Numbered from the stretch's first letter, positions 25,122 to 34,545 are shown. The stretch is DNA of 64,000 nt from [Lactobacillus] rogosae (GCA_900112995.1 FONU01000003.1:1-64000), one strand, 5' to 3'. Notes: generated by a model from the sequence alone, not told the origin. Made by a program: numbers and translations.

Positions 25122-28037
25122 GTGAATATTCTAAAAATAACATTTAAAAGCGTAAAAAGAAGATACAGGCAGATTATAAGAGCTGCACTTACAACATTAT
25201 TTGCAGTATTTTTTGTAACAGCAGTTCTTATATTTCAGGAAAATATGTATCAGTGGCAGATGCAGTCCAATAAAGACAGATTTGGCGACTGGTTTATTAT
25301 GGATATAGGAAGCAGGCAGCCAGATAGTAATCTTACAGACCACATTTATATTGAACAGCCGGTAAAGGTGTCAAGAAGCGTTAATGTTCTTAACGATGAC
25401 TGGCAGAGTACAGGCTTTTATGTAGGAAGCTTTTCATCAGAGTTTCTTGCACAGTCACATATAAAGCTTGATGAAGGAAGACAGCCAGAAAATAGTGGTG
25501 AGATAGCAATGGACTGGAACACCCTTCTGACACTCGGTTATAACGGTGAGATTGGTGAGAGCATTAATCTTAAATATTGTGACAATAACAGCATAGGCAA
25601 CAAAGAGAAAAGAAACACAAAGACTTATACACTTGTTGGTATATACAGAAATTATACTAATATATGGAATAATGGAAAGCAGATACCATCAGCAGTTGTA
25701 GTGAACAGTGAATTATCACAATTTAATTATGATATACGTTCGGTGTTCTTATATCCTATAAAGCCTTCAATAAAAACTGATGACTACAAAGCAGTATTTG
25801 ACTCTATAAAGGAGAAGACATCAAAAAGTTATACATATAATTCAGGTGTATATGATTATAAGCCTTGGGGTTCAACAAGCATATACCTTTATATGTATTT
25901 AATAGTTATGGCAATAGGAATAACAGCACTTTCTTACCAGCTTATTGAGTATAAGAATACAAGAAAGTCATCTTATAAGAAATATGCTTCCTTAGGTGCA
26001 GACAGTTCACAGCTTAGAAGAATGTATATTATTGAAAATGCTTTGATAATAGTTCCAGCAGCATTGATAGGAATAATTGCAGCATTTTTGGCTGGAGGAA
26101 TTGCAGGAGGCATACTTGAAGGCAAGGCAGGATTTTCATTTTATACAATTAATGTTTCTATTGTGTTAAAAAGTATTGCTTCTGTTGTAATAGCAGTTGT
26201 AGTTGAGGAGATAGTAGGACTGTTATCTAATGTTATGGATACAGTTAAAGAGAAGCGTCTTAAGGCAAGAAGCAAAAAGCAGATAGTTAATATTGAGGTT
26301 CGTAATAAGAATACATCAGGCAGAAAATCCAACCTTAAGGTATCTAATCTAAGCCGTGTAATTACAAGCAGGCTTATGAAGCGTGATGGTGTAGGAATGA
26401 TAATAGGTGTAAGATTATTTTCACTGTTTATCTGTGTTGTACTTGTATTCAGCGTTATGAAGATAGCTACATCATTTGATAAATATAAGAAAAATAATTC
26501 ACTTCCTGATATATATGGATATCTGGACATACCATCATCTAATTATAGAACTGATATGATATATATATCTTACCTTAAAGATTTTGATAACTATCCAGCT
26601 AAGTCGTTAAATATGGACGAATTTACACAGGTTGATCTTATCAATAAAGAATACAACAGCAGGAATAGATATAATATTCCGTATGATGAATTACGCCAGT
26701 TGATATTAGATAATGGTATGACAGCATTATTTACATCTATACCATATAATTCACCAGATAGAATTATAAAGTCTAATTGTGCAATAATGAATTCGCCTTT
26801 GGCTAAAGATGGTAATAATAGCATTATAGAAGGTGTGTCATCTGATGTTATAGATGGTTTAAATGAAATACCGGGTATAATTTCAATTGATTATTCTATA
26901 TTTGAGTCAGAAAGAACATGGTACTGGGATAACCAGGACTATCATAAGATGGGAATTGACAAGATTATAGCTGCACAGAAGGCTTCATCTATAGCTAAAA
27001 CTATGAAAGATCCGACTTATGGAAGCCGGTATTTATTTGCAACAGAATATGTAAATCCAACAAAGGAAATATATGATATAGCCAGCAAATATATTGATAA
27101 ATCCAATATTAATTATGATGACTTTGCAAGTGGAAAACAGGTTATAGTATTTATACAGGATAACTGTGAGGGTGATTATGATGATACATTAAAAGCTGGT
27201 GATACATTATATTATAATTATTATAACGTTCCATTTGGACAGTGTAATAAAGGAGGGTATATTACATCAAGCAATGCAGTGTATCCATATGATATTCCAT
27301 TTTTCAATAAATATAATAATAGTGGAAAAATAGATTTACAGGTAGAACTGAAAGATGACGATAATCCTAATACAGCAAGTACAACATATAGTTTCACACA
27401 GACTGATTTAGAGGTAGAAACGATGTTTGGTGCCTGTGTAGCACCTCAGGTGGCAGCAGTTATTAAAGTTACAGATGAAGTTAAGGAAGATTTTAATGGT
27501 ATAATGCCAGATTATGGTTATTATACAGCACTTGCAAGTACGCAACTTGCTAAGCAGGCGGTTGATAACCAGAAAGATCTTATGCTAAGAATTACGGGAG
27601 AAGGACTGACAGACGGAATAGATTTTGAATTACAGTATAATCAGATAAAGATAGATTACGACCTGTCATCAACATTTTCTGCTACTAACAACAAAGTTGC
27701 ACTTTATCTTAAGAGTAATAATATAACTTATAAGTCAAATGTTGACAGCAAGAATGTATACAGAACGCAGCTTGTCAATAATATACTGCAATATGGAATA
27801 ACTATAATGGCGGTAATAATTATCCAGCTTCTTATAATGGCAATAATTATAAGAAACAGGATAGAAAGCAGACACGGCAAGTTCATTCTCTTTAGAAAAA
27901 TGGGGATGACAAGAGGGAAATTACTTGGAATATGTATGCGTGAAGCACTTAGGGAATCACTGTGGTGCATAGTAACACTTCCGCTTATGCTTATATTGGA
28001 AGTGCTGATATATTCAAGTAATATAAGGAAATTATAG
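25122..28037 (+). CDS. FtsX-type ABC transporter permease, apparently short at the C-terminus
   Basis: A 971-residue permease. One membrane segment lies at about 15-37, a ~220-residue extracellular domain follows, and then three segments with the FtsX core (YKKYASLGADSSQLRRMYIIEN) at about 260-370. A second module starts with a segment near 425-445, has an extracellular domain of over 400 residues, and a segment near 885-905. It ends with FRKMGMTRGKLLGICMREAL and one more segment. A full second FtsX core would have one further segment, so the C-terminus looks truncated. The start is GTG 25122 with a weak ribosome site. Its ATPase follows. Confidence 0.82.
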   Translation: MNILKITFKSVKRRYRQIIRAALTTLFAVFFVTAVLIFQENMYQWQMQSNKDRFGDWFIMDIGSRQPDSNLTDHIYIEQPVKVSRSVNVLNDDWQSTGFYVGSFSSEFLAQSHIKLDEGRQPENSGEIAMDWNTLLTLGYNGEIGESINLKYCDNNSIGNKEKRNTKTYTLVGIYRNYTNIWNNGKQIPSAVVVNSELSQFNYDIRSVFLYPIKPSIKTDDYKAVFDSIKEKTSKSYTYNSGVYDYKPWGSTSIYLYMYLIVMAIGITALSYQLIEYKNTRKSSYKKYASLGADSSQLRRMYIIENALIIVPAALIGIIAAFLAGGIAGGILEGKAGFSFYTINVSIVLKSIASVVIAVVVEEIVGLLSNVMDTVKEKRLKARSKKQIVNIEVRNKNTSGRKSNLKVSNLSRVITSRLMKRDGVGMIIGVRLFSLFICVVLVFSVMKIATSFDKYKKNNSLPDIYGYLDIPSSNYRTDMIYISYLKDFDNYPAKSLNMDEFTQVDLINKEYNSRNRYNIPYDELRQLILDNGMTALFTSIPYNSPDRIIKSNCAIMNSPLAKDGNNSIIEGVSSDVIDGLNEIPGIISIDYSIFESERTWYWDNQDYHKMGIDKIIAAQKASSIAKTMKDPTYGSRYLFATEYVNPTKEIYDIASKYIDKSNINYDDFASGKQVIVFIQDNCEGDYDDTLKAGDTLYYNYYNVPFGQCNKGGYITSSNAVYPYDIPFFNKYNNSGKIDLQVELKDDDNPNTASTTYSFTQTDLEVETMFGACVAPQVAAVIKVTDEVKEDFNGIMPDYGYYTALASTQLAKQAVDNQKDLMLRITGEGLTDGIDFELQYNQIKIDYDLSSTFSATNNKVALYLKSNNITYKSNVDSKNVYRTQLVNNILQYGITIMAVIIIQLLIMAIIIRNRIESRHGKFILFRKMGMTRGKLLGICMREALRESLWCIVTLPLMLILEVLIYSSNIRKL

Positions 28038-28187
28038 TTATATAGGCGCTAAGTAGCTTGATAATGAATAGTTATTATTGAACAAAGTATGCAGCTTATA
28101 AATATATATTTGATTAGGTAATATTTAAAAATAATAATATATGGAATTACATATATGCAATTAGAGATATAGAAATGGAGGATAAGT

Positions 28188-28853
28188 ATGGAGGCTATAT
28201 TACAGGCTAAAGAGATATCCAAGACATATCATACAGGAAGTGTAGATGTTCCTGCATTAAAGCAGTGTTCCCTTGAATTCGGGAAAGGCGAATTTACAGC
28301 TATTATAGGAAAGAGTGGTTCGGGAAAATCTACATTATTAAGAATACTTGGAAGTATGGATACACCAGATACAGGCAGTATATTAATAAAAGGCGAGGAC
28401 ATAACACATATGAAGGACAAGAAGCTGTCAGGTTTCAGAAGAAGAAATATAGGCTTTATATATCAGGATTACAGCCTGTTTCCAGAATTTACATCATATG
28501 AAAATATAGTTATGCCAATTCTACTTGATGGAAAAAAGCCAGATGATGCAAAGGTTGACGAGATATTATCAGAATTAGAGATAAGCCATTGCAAGAATAA
28601 ATATCCATCAGAAATGTCAGGTGGAGAACAGCAGAGAGTGGCAATTGCCAGAGCACTTATTACAAGTCCGGCGGTTATATTTGCTGATGAGCCTACAGGA
28701 AATCTTGATGCGGGAAGTGCAGAAACAGTTGCAAAGATGTTATCAAAAGCAAGTCAGAAATACGAGCAGACAATAATAATGGTAACACACGACAGACAGA
28801 TGGCTGATTACGCAGACAGGATAATTACTATTTCAGATGGACAGATACAGTAA
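28188..28853 (+). CDS. ABC transporter ATP-binding protein (LolD/MacB/BceA class)
   Basis: A 221-residue ATPase with Walker A GKSGSGKST, Q-loop YQDYSLFPEFT, signature MSGGEQQRVAIARAL, Walker B VIFADEPTGNLD and H-loop VTHD. The LDA-x-S spacing is typical of ATPases partnering FtsX-type permeases. GGAGG lies before ATG 28188. It is 150 bases after the permease and the last gene of the regulator-kinase-permease-ATPase set. The likely role is resistance to, or sensing of, cell-wall-active peptides; the substrate is unknown. Confidence 0.92.
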   Translation: MEAILQAKEISKTYHTGSVDVPALKQCSLEFGKGEFTAIIGKSGSGKSTLLRILGSMDTPDTGSILIKGEDITHMKDKKLSGFRRRNIGFIYQDYSLFPEFTSYENIVMPILLDGKKPDDAKVDEILSELEISHCKNKYPSEMSGGEQQRVAIARALITSPAVIFADEPTGNLDAGSAETVAKMLSKASQKYEQTIIMVTHDRQMADYADRIITISDGQIQ

Positions 28854-28980
28854 TATTACATAGCAATAATAAATTGTGGCAGTATATTTCAAGCTGTAGC
28901 TCATATAGGATTGTGAATTGCTGTTGTATGATTTGCTATTGATTATATATTATAAGTATATTTCACAATGGTATGAAAAT

Positions 28981-29038
28981 AAGTGCTTAGTGTTAATCTA
29001 TTCGGGGGAATGATAGATAACGCTAAGCACTTTATTTT
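28981..29038. terminator. Bidirectional terminator
   Basis: AAGTGCTTAGTGTTA pairs with TAACGCTAAGCACTT and continues into ATCTAT/ATAGAT pairing, with GGGGGAA in the loop and a T-rich end. It lies between convergent genes (ABC ATPase and prolyl-tRNA editing protein) and could serve both. Confidence 0.85.
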
Positions 29039-29059
29039 AAGTGTTAGAGATTAATATAC

Positions 29060-29611
29060 TTAAATATTTTCGTATCGTGGAAGTTCAACTATTATGGTTT
29101 CGTGGTGGACAGCCGGGAGAAACTTATCCATAACTTCGCTTGTCTTTAACTTAAGGCTTGAAGTATTGATACAAGGGTGACAGCCAAGAGAAGCTTCTTC
29201 AAGTACTTCCTTGTCAATAAGTAACTGGACGTGGTTGTCAGTATCATTCATAAGCCCCATAATAGATACTGAACCCGGTGTTATATCAAGATATTCTTTC
29301 ATATATTCCTCATCGGCGAATGAAAGTCGTGCAGAGTTAATCTGCTGGCTTAAATCTTTAGTCTTAAATACTTTATCTCCCGGCATCATAAGAAGATAGA
29401 ATTGTGTTTTCTGTCGGTTGCATAAGAAAAGGTTCTTGCATATAAGTGTGCCAAGAATTTTATCAATATCGTTGCATACTTCCATTGTTGTTGCTGGTTC
29501 GTGGTCGGTTCTGTAATATTCCATTCCTAACTGGTCAAGTAAATCATATACTCTGATTTCTTTATCAAGTCTGTCAGCTTCATTGGCTGGTCTGCCTTTT
29601 ATTAGTTCCAT
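29060..29611 (-). CDS. Prolyl-tRNA editing protein (YbaK/ProX-type deacylase)
   Basis: A 183-residue free-standing editing domain that hydrolyses mischarged Ala-tRNA(Pro) or similar. Conserved features are YRTDHEPATTMEV, the lysine in ICKNLFLCN, RLSFADEEYMKEYL, TPGSVSIMGL and the GCHPC motif near the C-terminus. Length is normal for bacterial ProX/PrdX. A weak AAAGGA lies about 12 bases before its ATG. It stands alone between a terminator and the toxin-antitoxin region. Confidence 0.85.
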   Translation of the reverse strand: MELIKGRPANEADRLDKEIRVYDLLDQLGMEYYRTDHEPATTMEVCNDIDKILGTLICKNLFLCNRQKTQFYLLMMPGDKVFKTKDLSQQINSARLSFADEEYMKEYLDITPGSVSIMGLMNDTDNHVQLLIDKEVLEEASLGCHPCINTSSLKLKTSEVMDKFLPAVHHETIIVELPRYENI

Positions 29612-29784
29612 AGTGTTCTTGTAGTCCTTTCTTATGATTATAGTGTATATAATTGATTATAATGTATATAATAATTTATTTTAGTATATTGATTTATTGT
29701 GGGGAATGCAAGTTATATAGTGAGGTATTAGTTGTCTGCAATATAATATAGAGTATGGTGTTTGATGTAGATAAGGTTAAAAAT

Positions 29785-29808
29785 AATACATTGTTATAAC
29801 AATGTATT
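29785..29808. promoter_or_regulatory. Perfect 24-bp palindrome overlapping the -35 of the toxin-antitoxin promoter
   Basis: AATACATTGTTA at 29785-29796 is followed directly by its exact reverse complement up to 29808, with no spacer. Its right end overlaps the TTGACA box at 29807-29812. A palindrome of this length at a toxin-antitoxin promoter is most simply the operator for autorepression by the antitoxin. Confidence 0.75.
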
Positions 29809-29835
29809 GACAAAACAACAGGAAAGGCATATTCT
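29807..29835 (+). promoter_or_regulatory. Promoter of the toxin-antitoxin operon
   Basis: TTGACA at 29807-29812, a 17-base spacer and TATTCT at 29830-29835. A second, 12-bp palindrome (TCTAATATTAGA, 29833-29844) overlaps the -10 end and the expected start, so the promoter is flanked by dyads at both boxes. Confidence 0.65.
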
Positions 29836-29875
29836 AATATTAGAGTAAATTTATAATTTGAAAGGGATGGTAATT

Positions 29876-30193
29876 ATGGCTAATACTAATGTGACTATGA
29901 GAATAGACGAGAATTTAAAAAGTCAGTTGCAGGAGTTAGTATCAAATCTTGGAATGGATATGACAACATTTTTTACTATGGCGGCTAAACAGGCAGTAAG
30001 AGAGCAGGCTTTACCATTTCACCCGGATATGAATGTTGGGAGATATAGCGATAAAGCATATCAAATGGCAATGGCAAATACTAATTATAATGCTGATGGT
30101 AAAGCTGTAATAGCATCAGATGATGAATGGGTAGAAGAAACTGAATGGGATGATATGTTTGAGCAAATGAAAAAAGAAAGAGAGGCAGAATGA
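29876..30193 (+). CDS. RelB/DinJ-family antitoxin
   Basis: A 105-residue protein. The N-terminal ribbon-helix-helix (VTMRIDENLKSQLQELVSNL, then GMDMTTFFTMAAKQAVRE) binds DNA and matches RelB/DinJ, including the typical continuation PFHPD. The acidic tail (DDEWVEETEWDDMFEQ) would wrap the toxin. Start ATG 29876 has AAAGGGATGG upstream; a TTG at 29858 is less likely. The stop overlaps the toxin start as ATGA, so translation is coupled. Confidence 0.88.
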   Translation: MANTNVTMRIDENLKSQLQELVSNLGMDMTTFFTMAAKQAVREQALPFHPDMNVGRYSDKAYQMAMANTNYNADGKAVIASDDEWVEETEWDDMFEQMKKEREAE

Positions 30194-30525
30194 GAAAAGG
30201 AGAAGTATGGTTTGTAGAATTTCCGTTGGAGGAAGATGCGAGTAGAATAATAAATAGACCAGTTATTGTACTTGATGAAAATGTATTAGGGGTATTATCA
30301 GTGAAGATAACTAAACATAAAGTAAGAAAGGAAGACCCTTATGATATTCCAATTATATATTGGAGTGAAGCAGGGCTGAGATTAGCTTCAACTGCTAGAG
30401 TATCAAAGGTTACAGTGCTTAATAAAGACAGCTTTATATTTAAAATAGGAAATCTTCACAATGATGATATGGATAGAATAGAAGCTATGTATAGCAAATT
30501 TCTTGAAGATAATAATATTATATAA
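30190..30525 (+). CDS. MazF/PemK-like toxin
   Basis: A 111-residue protein with the start RKGEVWFVEFPLEEDASRIINRP, read in two parts, which is the MazF/PemK beta-barrel opening (G-x-V-W-x-V-x-F...RP-x-IV). RVSKVTVLNKDSF fits the second conserved strand, and the C-terminal helix is typical. MazF proteins are mRNA endoribonucleases, but several catalytic positions vary, so activity is inferred. Pairing a RelB/DinJ-type antitoxin with a MazF-type toxin is a mixed combination. A strong terminator follows. Confidence 0.8.
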   Translation: MRKGEVWFVEFPLEEDASRIINRPVIVLDENVLGVLSVKITKHKVRKEDPYDIPIIYWSEAGLRLASTARVSKVTVLNKDSFIFKIGNLHNDDMDRIEAMYSKFLEDNNII

Positions 30526-30533
30526 AATATAAT

Positions 30534-30595
30534 AAAACCAGCCATATGATGTCATTTCCCATAAAGGAGGCAGGGGTATCATATGGCTGGTTTTA
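30534..30595. terminator. Bidirectional terminator after the toxin gene
   Basis: AAAACCAGCCATATGAT at 30534-30550 pairs perfectly (17 bp) with ATCATATGGCTGGTTTT at 30578-30594. The A-run on one side and T-run on the other let it serve both the toxin operon and the convergent phosphotransferase gene. Confidence 0.9.
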
Positions 30596-30660
30596 TAAAG
30601 TTGAACAATGAAGAATATTAATACATTTGATTAACAGATGTATCGTAAGTTAATATCTGA

Positions 30661-31416
30661 TTACTGGAAATCACATATGTCAATCATAGCCTCAAGCATT
30701 TCCTTTTCTTCTGGCTTTTTCTTAGTAAGTCTTGCGGCGGCTACGATAGGTATCCACTTATCAACGTAACGCTTATCAGTAGAAGTCTTTTCACAGAACA
30801 TTGATATGTACTTATCGGCAAGGGCTTCATCGCTAAGCTTAAGTGTAAGGTAAGTATTAGCCGCATCGGCAGAAGCATTACCTTTAGTAGCGTGTACCCA
30901 GTCAACAGCGGTAATTGCAATTATCTGGTTGTTGTCATCAGTCTGTACGATAATATTTTCTGGACAATAATCACCGTGGCATAATTTAGTATGATAAGGA
31001 AGCTCTGAAAGTCTTGAGTCCAGCTCATATTTCGTGTCAGCAGGAATATTAAGCTCATTAATCTGTCGCTCAAGCTTACTTTTCATATCGACTAAAAGAG
31101 GGTTGCTGTGCTTATTAATAGCTATCTGGTAGTCAACCATAGCCTCTATGTAAGCATCTGCATTTTCAGGGTGTTTAGCTAACAGCTCTTTTAAAGTTTC
31201 TCCTTTGGCATATTCGCTTGTGATAGTCCATTTGCCATCTACTACAGATACATTAAGAAGTCGTGGTATATCAAGTCCTGTATCTTCAACTCTTGCAGTG
31301 TTAAGTGCTTCATATAATACATCGGATTTGCTGTAAGATAGTGCAAATACTTTCTCAGCCTTATCCTTATCAACGTATACAGATTTTAGAGTTCCTTTAT
31401 ATATACATTTTTTCAT
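30661..31416 (-). CDS. Aminoglycoside-phosphotransferase-like kinase of unknown substrate
   Basis: A protein of 251 residues with the APH/choline-kinase fold. CHGDYCPENIIV is the catalytic loop (HGD...N) and AVDWVHATKGN is the metal-binding DxxW region; KVFALSYSKSDVLYEAL carries the N-lobe part. Members of this small-molecule kinase group are widespread in Clostridia and Fibrobacter and usually have no proven role; drug resistance should not be assumed. The start ATG at 31416 has GGAGG six bases before it. A hairpin-rich leader (31432-31508) lies upstream. Confidence 0.8.
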   Translation of the reverse strand: MKKCIYKGTLKSVYVDKDKAEKVFALSYSKSDVLYEALNTARVEDTGLDIPRLLNVSVVDGKWTITSEYAKGETLKELLAKHPENADAYIEAMVDYQIAINKHSNPLLVDMKSKLERQINELNIPADTKYELDSRLSELPYHTKLCHGDYCPENIIVQTDDNNQIIAITAVDWVHATKGNASADAANTYLTLKLSDEALADKYISMFCEKTSTDKRYVDKWIPIVAAARLTKKKPEEKEMLEAMIDICDFQ

Positions 31417-31431
31417 AATAACCTCCATTCC

Positions 31432-31508
31432 TGCCTATTACTATGTAGGCATTCAAGTTCATACGCAGATGTCAATTCTGCGAGAGGGCAATCTTTATAA
31501 AGATTGCC
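31432..31508 (-). promoter_or_regulatory. Structured leader of the phosphotransferase gene
   Basis: Read on the minus strand there are three hairpins in order. A perfect 11-bp palindromic hairpin (GGCAATCTTTA and complement, 31487-31508) comes first. Then CGCAGA-N7-TCTGCG around a TTGACA. Last is TGCCTA-N8-TAGGCA (31432-31451), which ends four bases before the GGAGG region. This suggests control at transcription or ribosome access. Confidence 0.45.
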
Positions 31509-31653
31509 ACATATCCATTCATATCTTTATATAACGGGACAAGTGGTATTGTACATATCACAAGCCCGTTGTGTCTGTCAGTGAGAATAATGTTATCTGA
31601 CATTGACAATATATCATCATAATAATATATATAATTTATATTGATTATTTATA

Positions 31654-34290
31654 TTACTTAGTCTTTATATCCTCTGGATTAACCTCTTTTCCATAGTAAG
31701 CCTTAAGATACATAGCCTTTATCTCACTCATAAGAGGATATCTTGGGTTAGCACCTGTGCACTGGTCATCAAATGCATTTTCAACCATCTCATCAAGTGT
31801 AGCAAGGAAGTCTTTCTCATCAATGCCGTAGTCTTTGATAGTCTTCTTAATTCCAACCTTATCCTTAAGCTCCTCGATAGCCTTTAAGAAGTTCTCAAAC
31901 TTCTCATCATCGTTCTTGCCGGCAATACCAAGGAAGTTAGCACATTCAACATATCGTTCCTTGCAGTGAGGATAAGCATACTGTGAGAATGTTCCCATCT
32001 TAGCTGGGACTTCTGCGGCATTAAAGCGCATTACATCTGTAATAAGAAGTGCGTTAGCAATGCCGTGAGGTATATGGTGGTAAGCACCAAGCTTGTGAGC
32101 CATAGAGTGGCATACACCAAGGAATGCGTTGGCAAATGCCATACCAGCCATAGTAGAAGCGGTAGCCATCTGTTCTCTTGCCTTGGCATCGTGAGGTCCA
32201 TTCTCATATGCCGCTGGAAGATATTCAAATATATTCTTCATAGCCTTAAGTGCAAGACCATCAGTATAATCTGTAGCCATAATAGAAGCATATGCTTCAA
32301 GAGCATGTGTTAATGCATCTATACCAGAAGCGGCTGTAAGTCCCTTAGGCTGATCCATACACATATCAGCATCAATAATAGCCATCTTAGGGAGCAGTTC
32401 GTAATCGGCAAGAGGATACTTTATGCCAGTCTTTTCATCAGTGATAACTGCGAAAGGTGTAACCTCTGAACCAGTACCAGAAGAAGTAGGAATAGCTATA
32501 AAGTAAGCCTTTTCGCCCATCTTAGGGAATGTGTAGATACGTTTTCTTATATCCATAAATCTCATAGCCATATCCATAAAGTCAACTTCAGGATGTTCAT
32601 ACATAACCCACATAATCTTGGCAGCATCCATAGCAGAACCACCACCGATAGCGATGATACAGTCAGGCTCAAAGCTGTTAATAGCTTTAGTTCCTTCGAT
32701 AGCACATTGTAATGTAGGGTCTGGTGCAACATTGAAGAAGGTTGTGTGTGTTATGCCAAGTTCATCAAGCTTGTCGGTAACGCACTTAGTGTAGCCATTC
32801 TTATATAAGAACTGGTCTGTAACAATAAATGCTTTCTTCTTGCCTAATACAGTCTTTACCTCGTTAAGTGCAACAGGAAGGCAGCCTTTCTTAAAGTATA
32901 CCTTTTCAGGTGCTCTGAACCACAGCATATTTTCTCTCCTCTCAGCAACAGTCTTAATATTAATAAGGTGCTTTACGCCTACATTTTCAGATACAGAGTT
33001 ACCGCCCCACGAACCACAGCCAAGTGTAAGAGAAGGTGCTAACTTAAAGTTATAAAGGTCACCGATACCGCCTTGTGAAGAAGGTGTATTAATAAGAATA
33101 CGGCAGGTCTTCATAGCTTCCTCGAACTTAGCAAGCTTGTAGTTTTCAGTTGCAGAATTAATATATATAGAAGAAGTATGACCAAATCCGCCATCAGCTA
33201 TTAGACGCTCAGCTTTACTTATGGCATCATCAAAATCCTTTGCTTTATACATAGCAAGAACTGGAGATAACTTCTCGTGTGCGAATTCTTCTGAAAGGTC
33301 AACAGAAGTAACTTCACCAATGAGAATCTTTGTGCTTTCAGGTACTTCTATGCCGGAAAGCTTTCCGATATTATAAGCACTCTGACCGACAATCTTGGCA
33401 TTTAACGAGCCATTGATAATGATAGTCTTTCTTACTTTATCAAGTTCAGTCTTATTAAGGAAGTGACAGCCACGCTTAGTGAATTCCTCTTTAACCTGCT
33501 TATATATAGATGAGTCAACAATTACTGACTGCTCAGAAGCACATATCATACCATTATCAAATGTCTTAGAATGGATAATAGAGTTGACGGCAAGTATAAC
33601 ATCGGCAGTACTGTCGATAATAGCTGGAGTGTTACCAGCACCTACGCCAAGTGCAGGCTTTCCAGATGAATAAGCTGCCTTAACCATACCAGGACCACCA
33701 GTTGCAAGTATAATGTCGGCTTCTTTCATAAGAGTGTTGGTAAGTTCAAGGCTTGGAACATCAACCCAGCCGATTATGCCTTCTGGTGCACCAGCGGCAA
33801 CAGCAGCCTCAAGTACAACCTTAGCAGCAGCTATTGTGCTTTCCTTAGCACGGGGATGTGGACTTATGATAATGCCATTACGTGTCTTTAATGAAATAAG
33901 AGTCTTGAATATAGCAGTAGAAGTTGGATTAGTTGTAGGAATAACAGCGGCAACAACACCGATAGGCTCTGCGATCTTCTTAATGCCATAGGCTTTATCT
34001 TCCTCGATAACACCGCAGGTTCTGGTATCACGGTATGCGTTGTAAATGTATTCAGCGGCATAGTGATTTTTGATTACCTTGTCTTCAACAATTCCCATAC
34101 CAGTTTCTTTGACAGCCATCTTGGCAAGAGGTATTCTTGCCTTATTAGCAGCAAGGGCAGCAGCGGTAAATATCTTATCAACCTGTTCCTGCGAATATGC
34201 TGAGAAGATACGCTGTGCCTCTTTTACAGAGCTTATAAGCTCTTCAAGAGACTGGATGTTGTTAACTACTAAAGATTTTTCTTTGCTCAT
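31654..34290 (-). CDS. adhE: Bifunctional acetaldehyde-CoA/alcohol dehydrogenase
   Basis: An 878-residue AdhE reducing acetyl-CoA to ethanol with two NADH. The N-terminal aldehyde dehydrogenase half has PTTNPTSTAIFKTLISL and the catalytic cysteine in NGMICASEQSV. The C-terminal iron alcohol dehydrogenase half has IAIGGGSAMDAAKIMW, PTSSGTGSEVTPFAV, ASGIDALTHALEAYAS and CHSMAHKLGAYHHIPHG. AAGGGG lies eight bases before ATG 34290; an in-frame codon at 34323 has none. AdhE assembles into long filaments (spirosomes). A Rex-type operator and a promoter lie 90-150 bases upstream, so NADH-dependent control is likely. Confidence 0.95.
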   Translation of the reverse strand: MSKEKSLVVNNIQSLEELISSVKEAQRIFSAYSQEQVDKIFTAAALAANKARIPLAKMAVKETGMGIVEDKVIKNHYAAEYIYNAYRDTRTCGVIEEDKAYGIKKIAEPIGVVAAVIPTTNPTSTAIFKTLISLKTRNGIIISPHPRAKESTIAAAKVVLEAAVAAGAPEGIIGWVDVPSLELTNTLMKEADIILATGGPGMVKAAYSSGKPALGVGAGNTPAIIDSTADVILAVNSIIHSKTFDNGMICASEQSVIVDSSIYKQVKEEFTKRGCHFLNKTELDKVRKTIIINGSLNAKIVGQSAYNIGKLSGIEVPESTKILIGEVTSVDLSEEFAHEKLSPVLAMYKAKDFDDAISKAERLIADGGFGHTSSIYINSATENYKLAKFEEAMKTCRILINTPSSQGGIGDLYNFKLAPSLTLGCGSWGGNSVSENVGVKHLINIKTVAERRENMLWFRAPEKVYFKKGCLPVALNEVKTVLGKKKAFIVTDQFLYKNGYTKCVTDKLDELGITHTTFFNVAPDPTLQCAIEGTKAINSFEPDCIIAIGGGSAMDAAKIMWVMYEHPEVDFMDMAMRFMDIRKRIYTFPKMGEKAYFIAIPTSSGTGSEVTPFAVITDEKTGIKYPLADYELLPKMAIIDADMCMDQPKGLTAASGIDALTHALEAYASIMATDYTDGLALKAMKNIFEYLPAAYENGPHDAKAREQMATASTMAGMAFANAFLGVCHSMAHKLGAYHHIPHGIANALLITDVMRFNAAEVPAKMGTFSQYAYPHCKERYVECANFLGIAGKNDDEKFENFLKAIEELKDKVGIKKTIKDYGIDEKDFLATLDEMVENAFDDQCTGANPRYPLMSEIKAMYLKAYYGKEVNPEDIKTK

Positions 34291-34380
34291 AACTAGTTCC
34301 CCTTTTCTTAGATAATCATACATATACTTTGTTAGTGATGTATAGTGTTACACGAAGTAACTATCTTAATAAAAATAAGA

Positions 34381-34398
34381 TTGATAATTAATTAACAA
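34381..34398. promoter_or_regulatory. Rex-type redox operator upstream of adhE
   Basis: TTGATAATTAATTAACAA differs from the clostridial Rex consensus TTGTTAA-N4-TTAACAA at one base. It lies just downstream of the predicted adhE start of transcription, where a bound Rex protein would block elongation. Rex represses adhE in many Firmicutes and leaves DNA when NADH is high. Confidence 0.75.
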
Positions 34399-34411
34399 TC
34401 ATTATGGTCAC

Positions 34412-34440
34412 ACTTTAACACTTATATATGCAGATGTCAA
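34412..34440 (-). promoter_or_regulatory. adhE promoter
   Basis: On the minus strand, TTGACA (34440-34435), a 17-base spacer, then TAAAGT (34417-34412). The start of transcription would be near 34405, and the Rex-type box lies immediately downstream. Confidence 0.6.
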
Positions 34441-34545
34441 TAAATTATTGCCGTTTTATAGAAAGTTTAGAAGTTAATAATTTATCAGTTCCCAATTTAG
34501 ATATGGATAATCAGGTATTTGAAGTCTGAAGGCTGAAAATATAAG

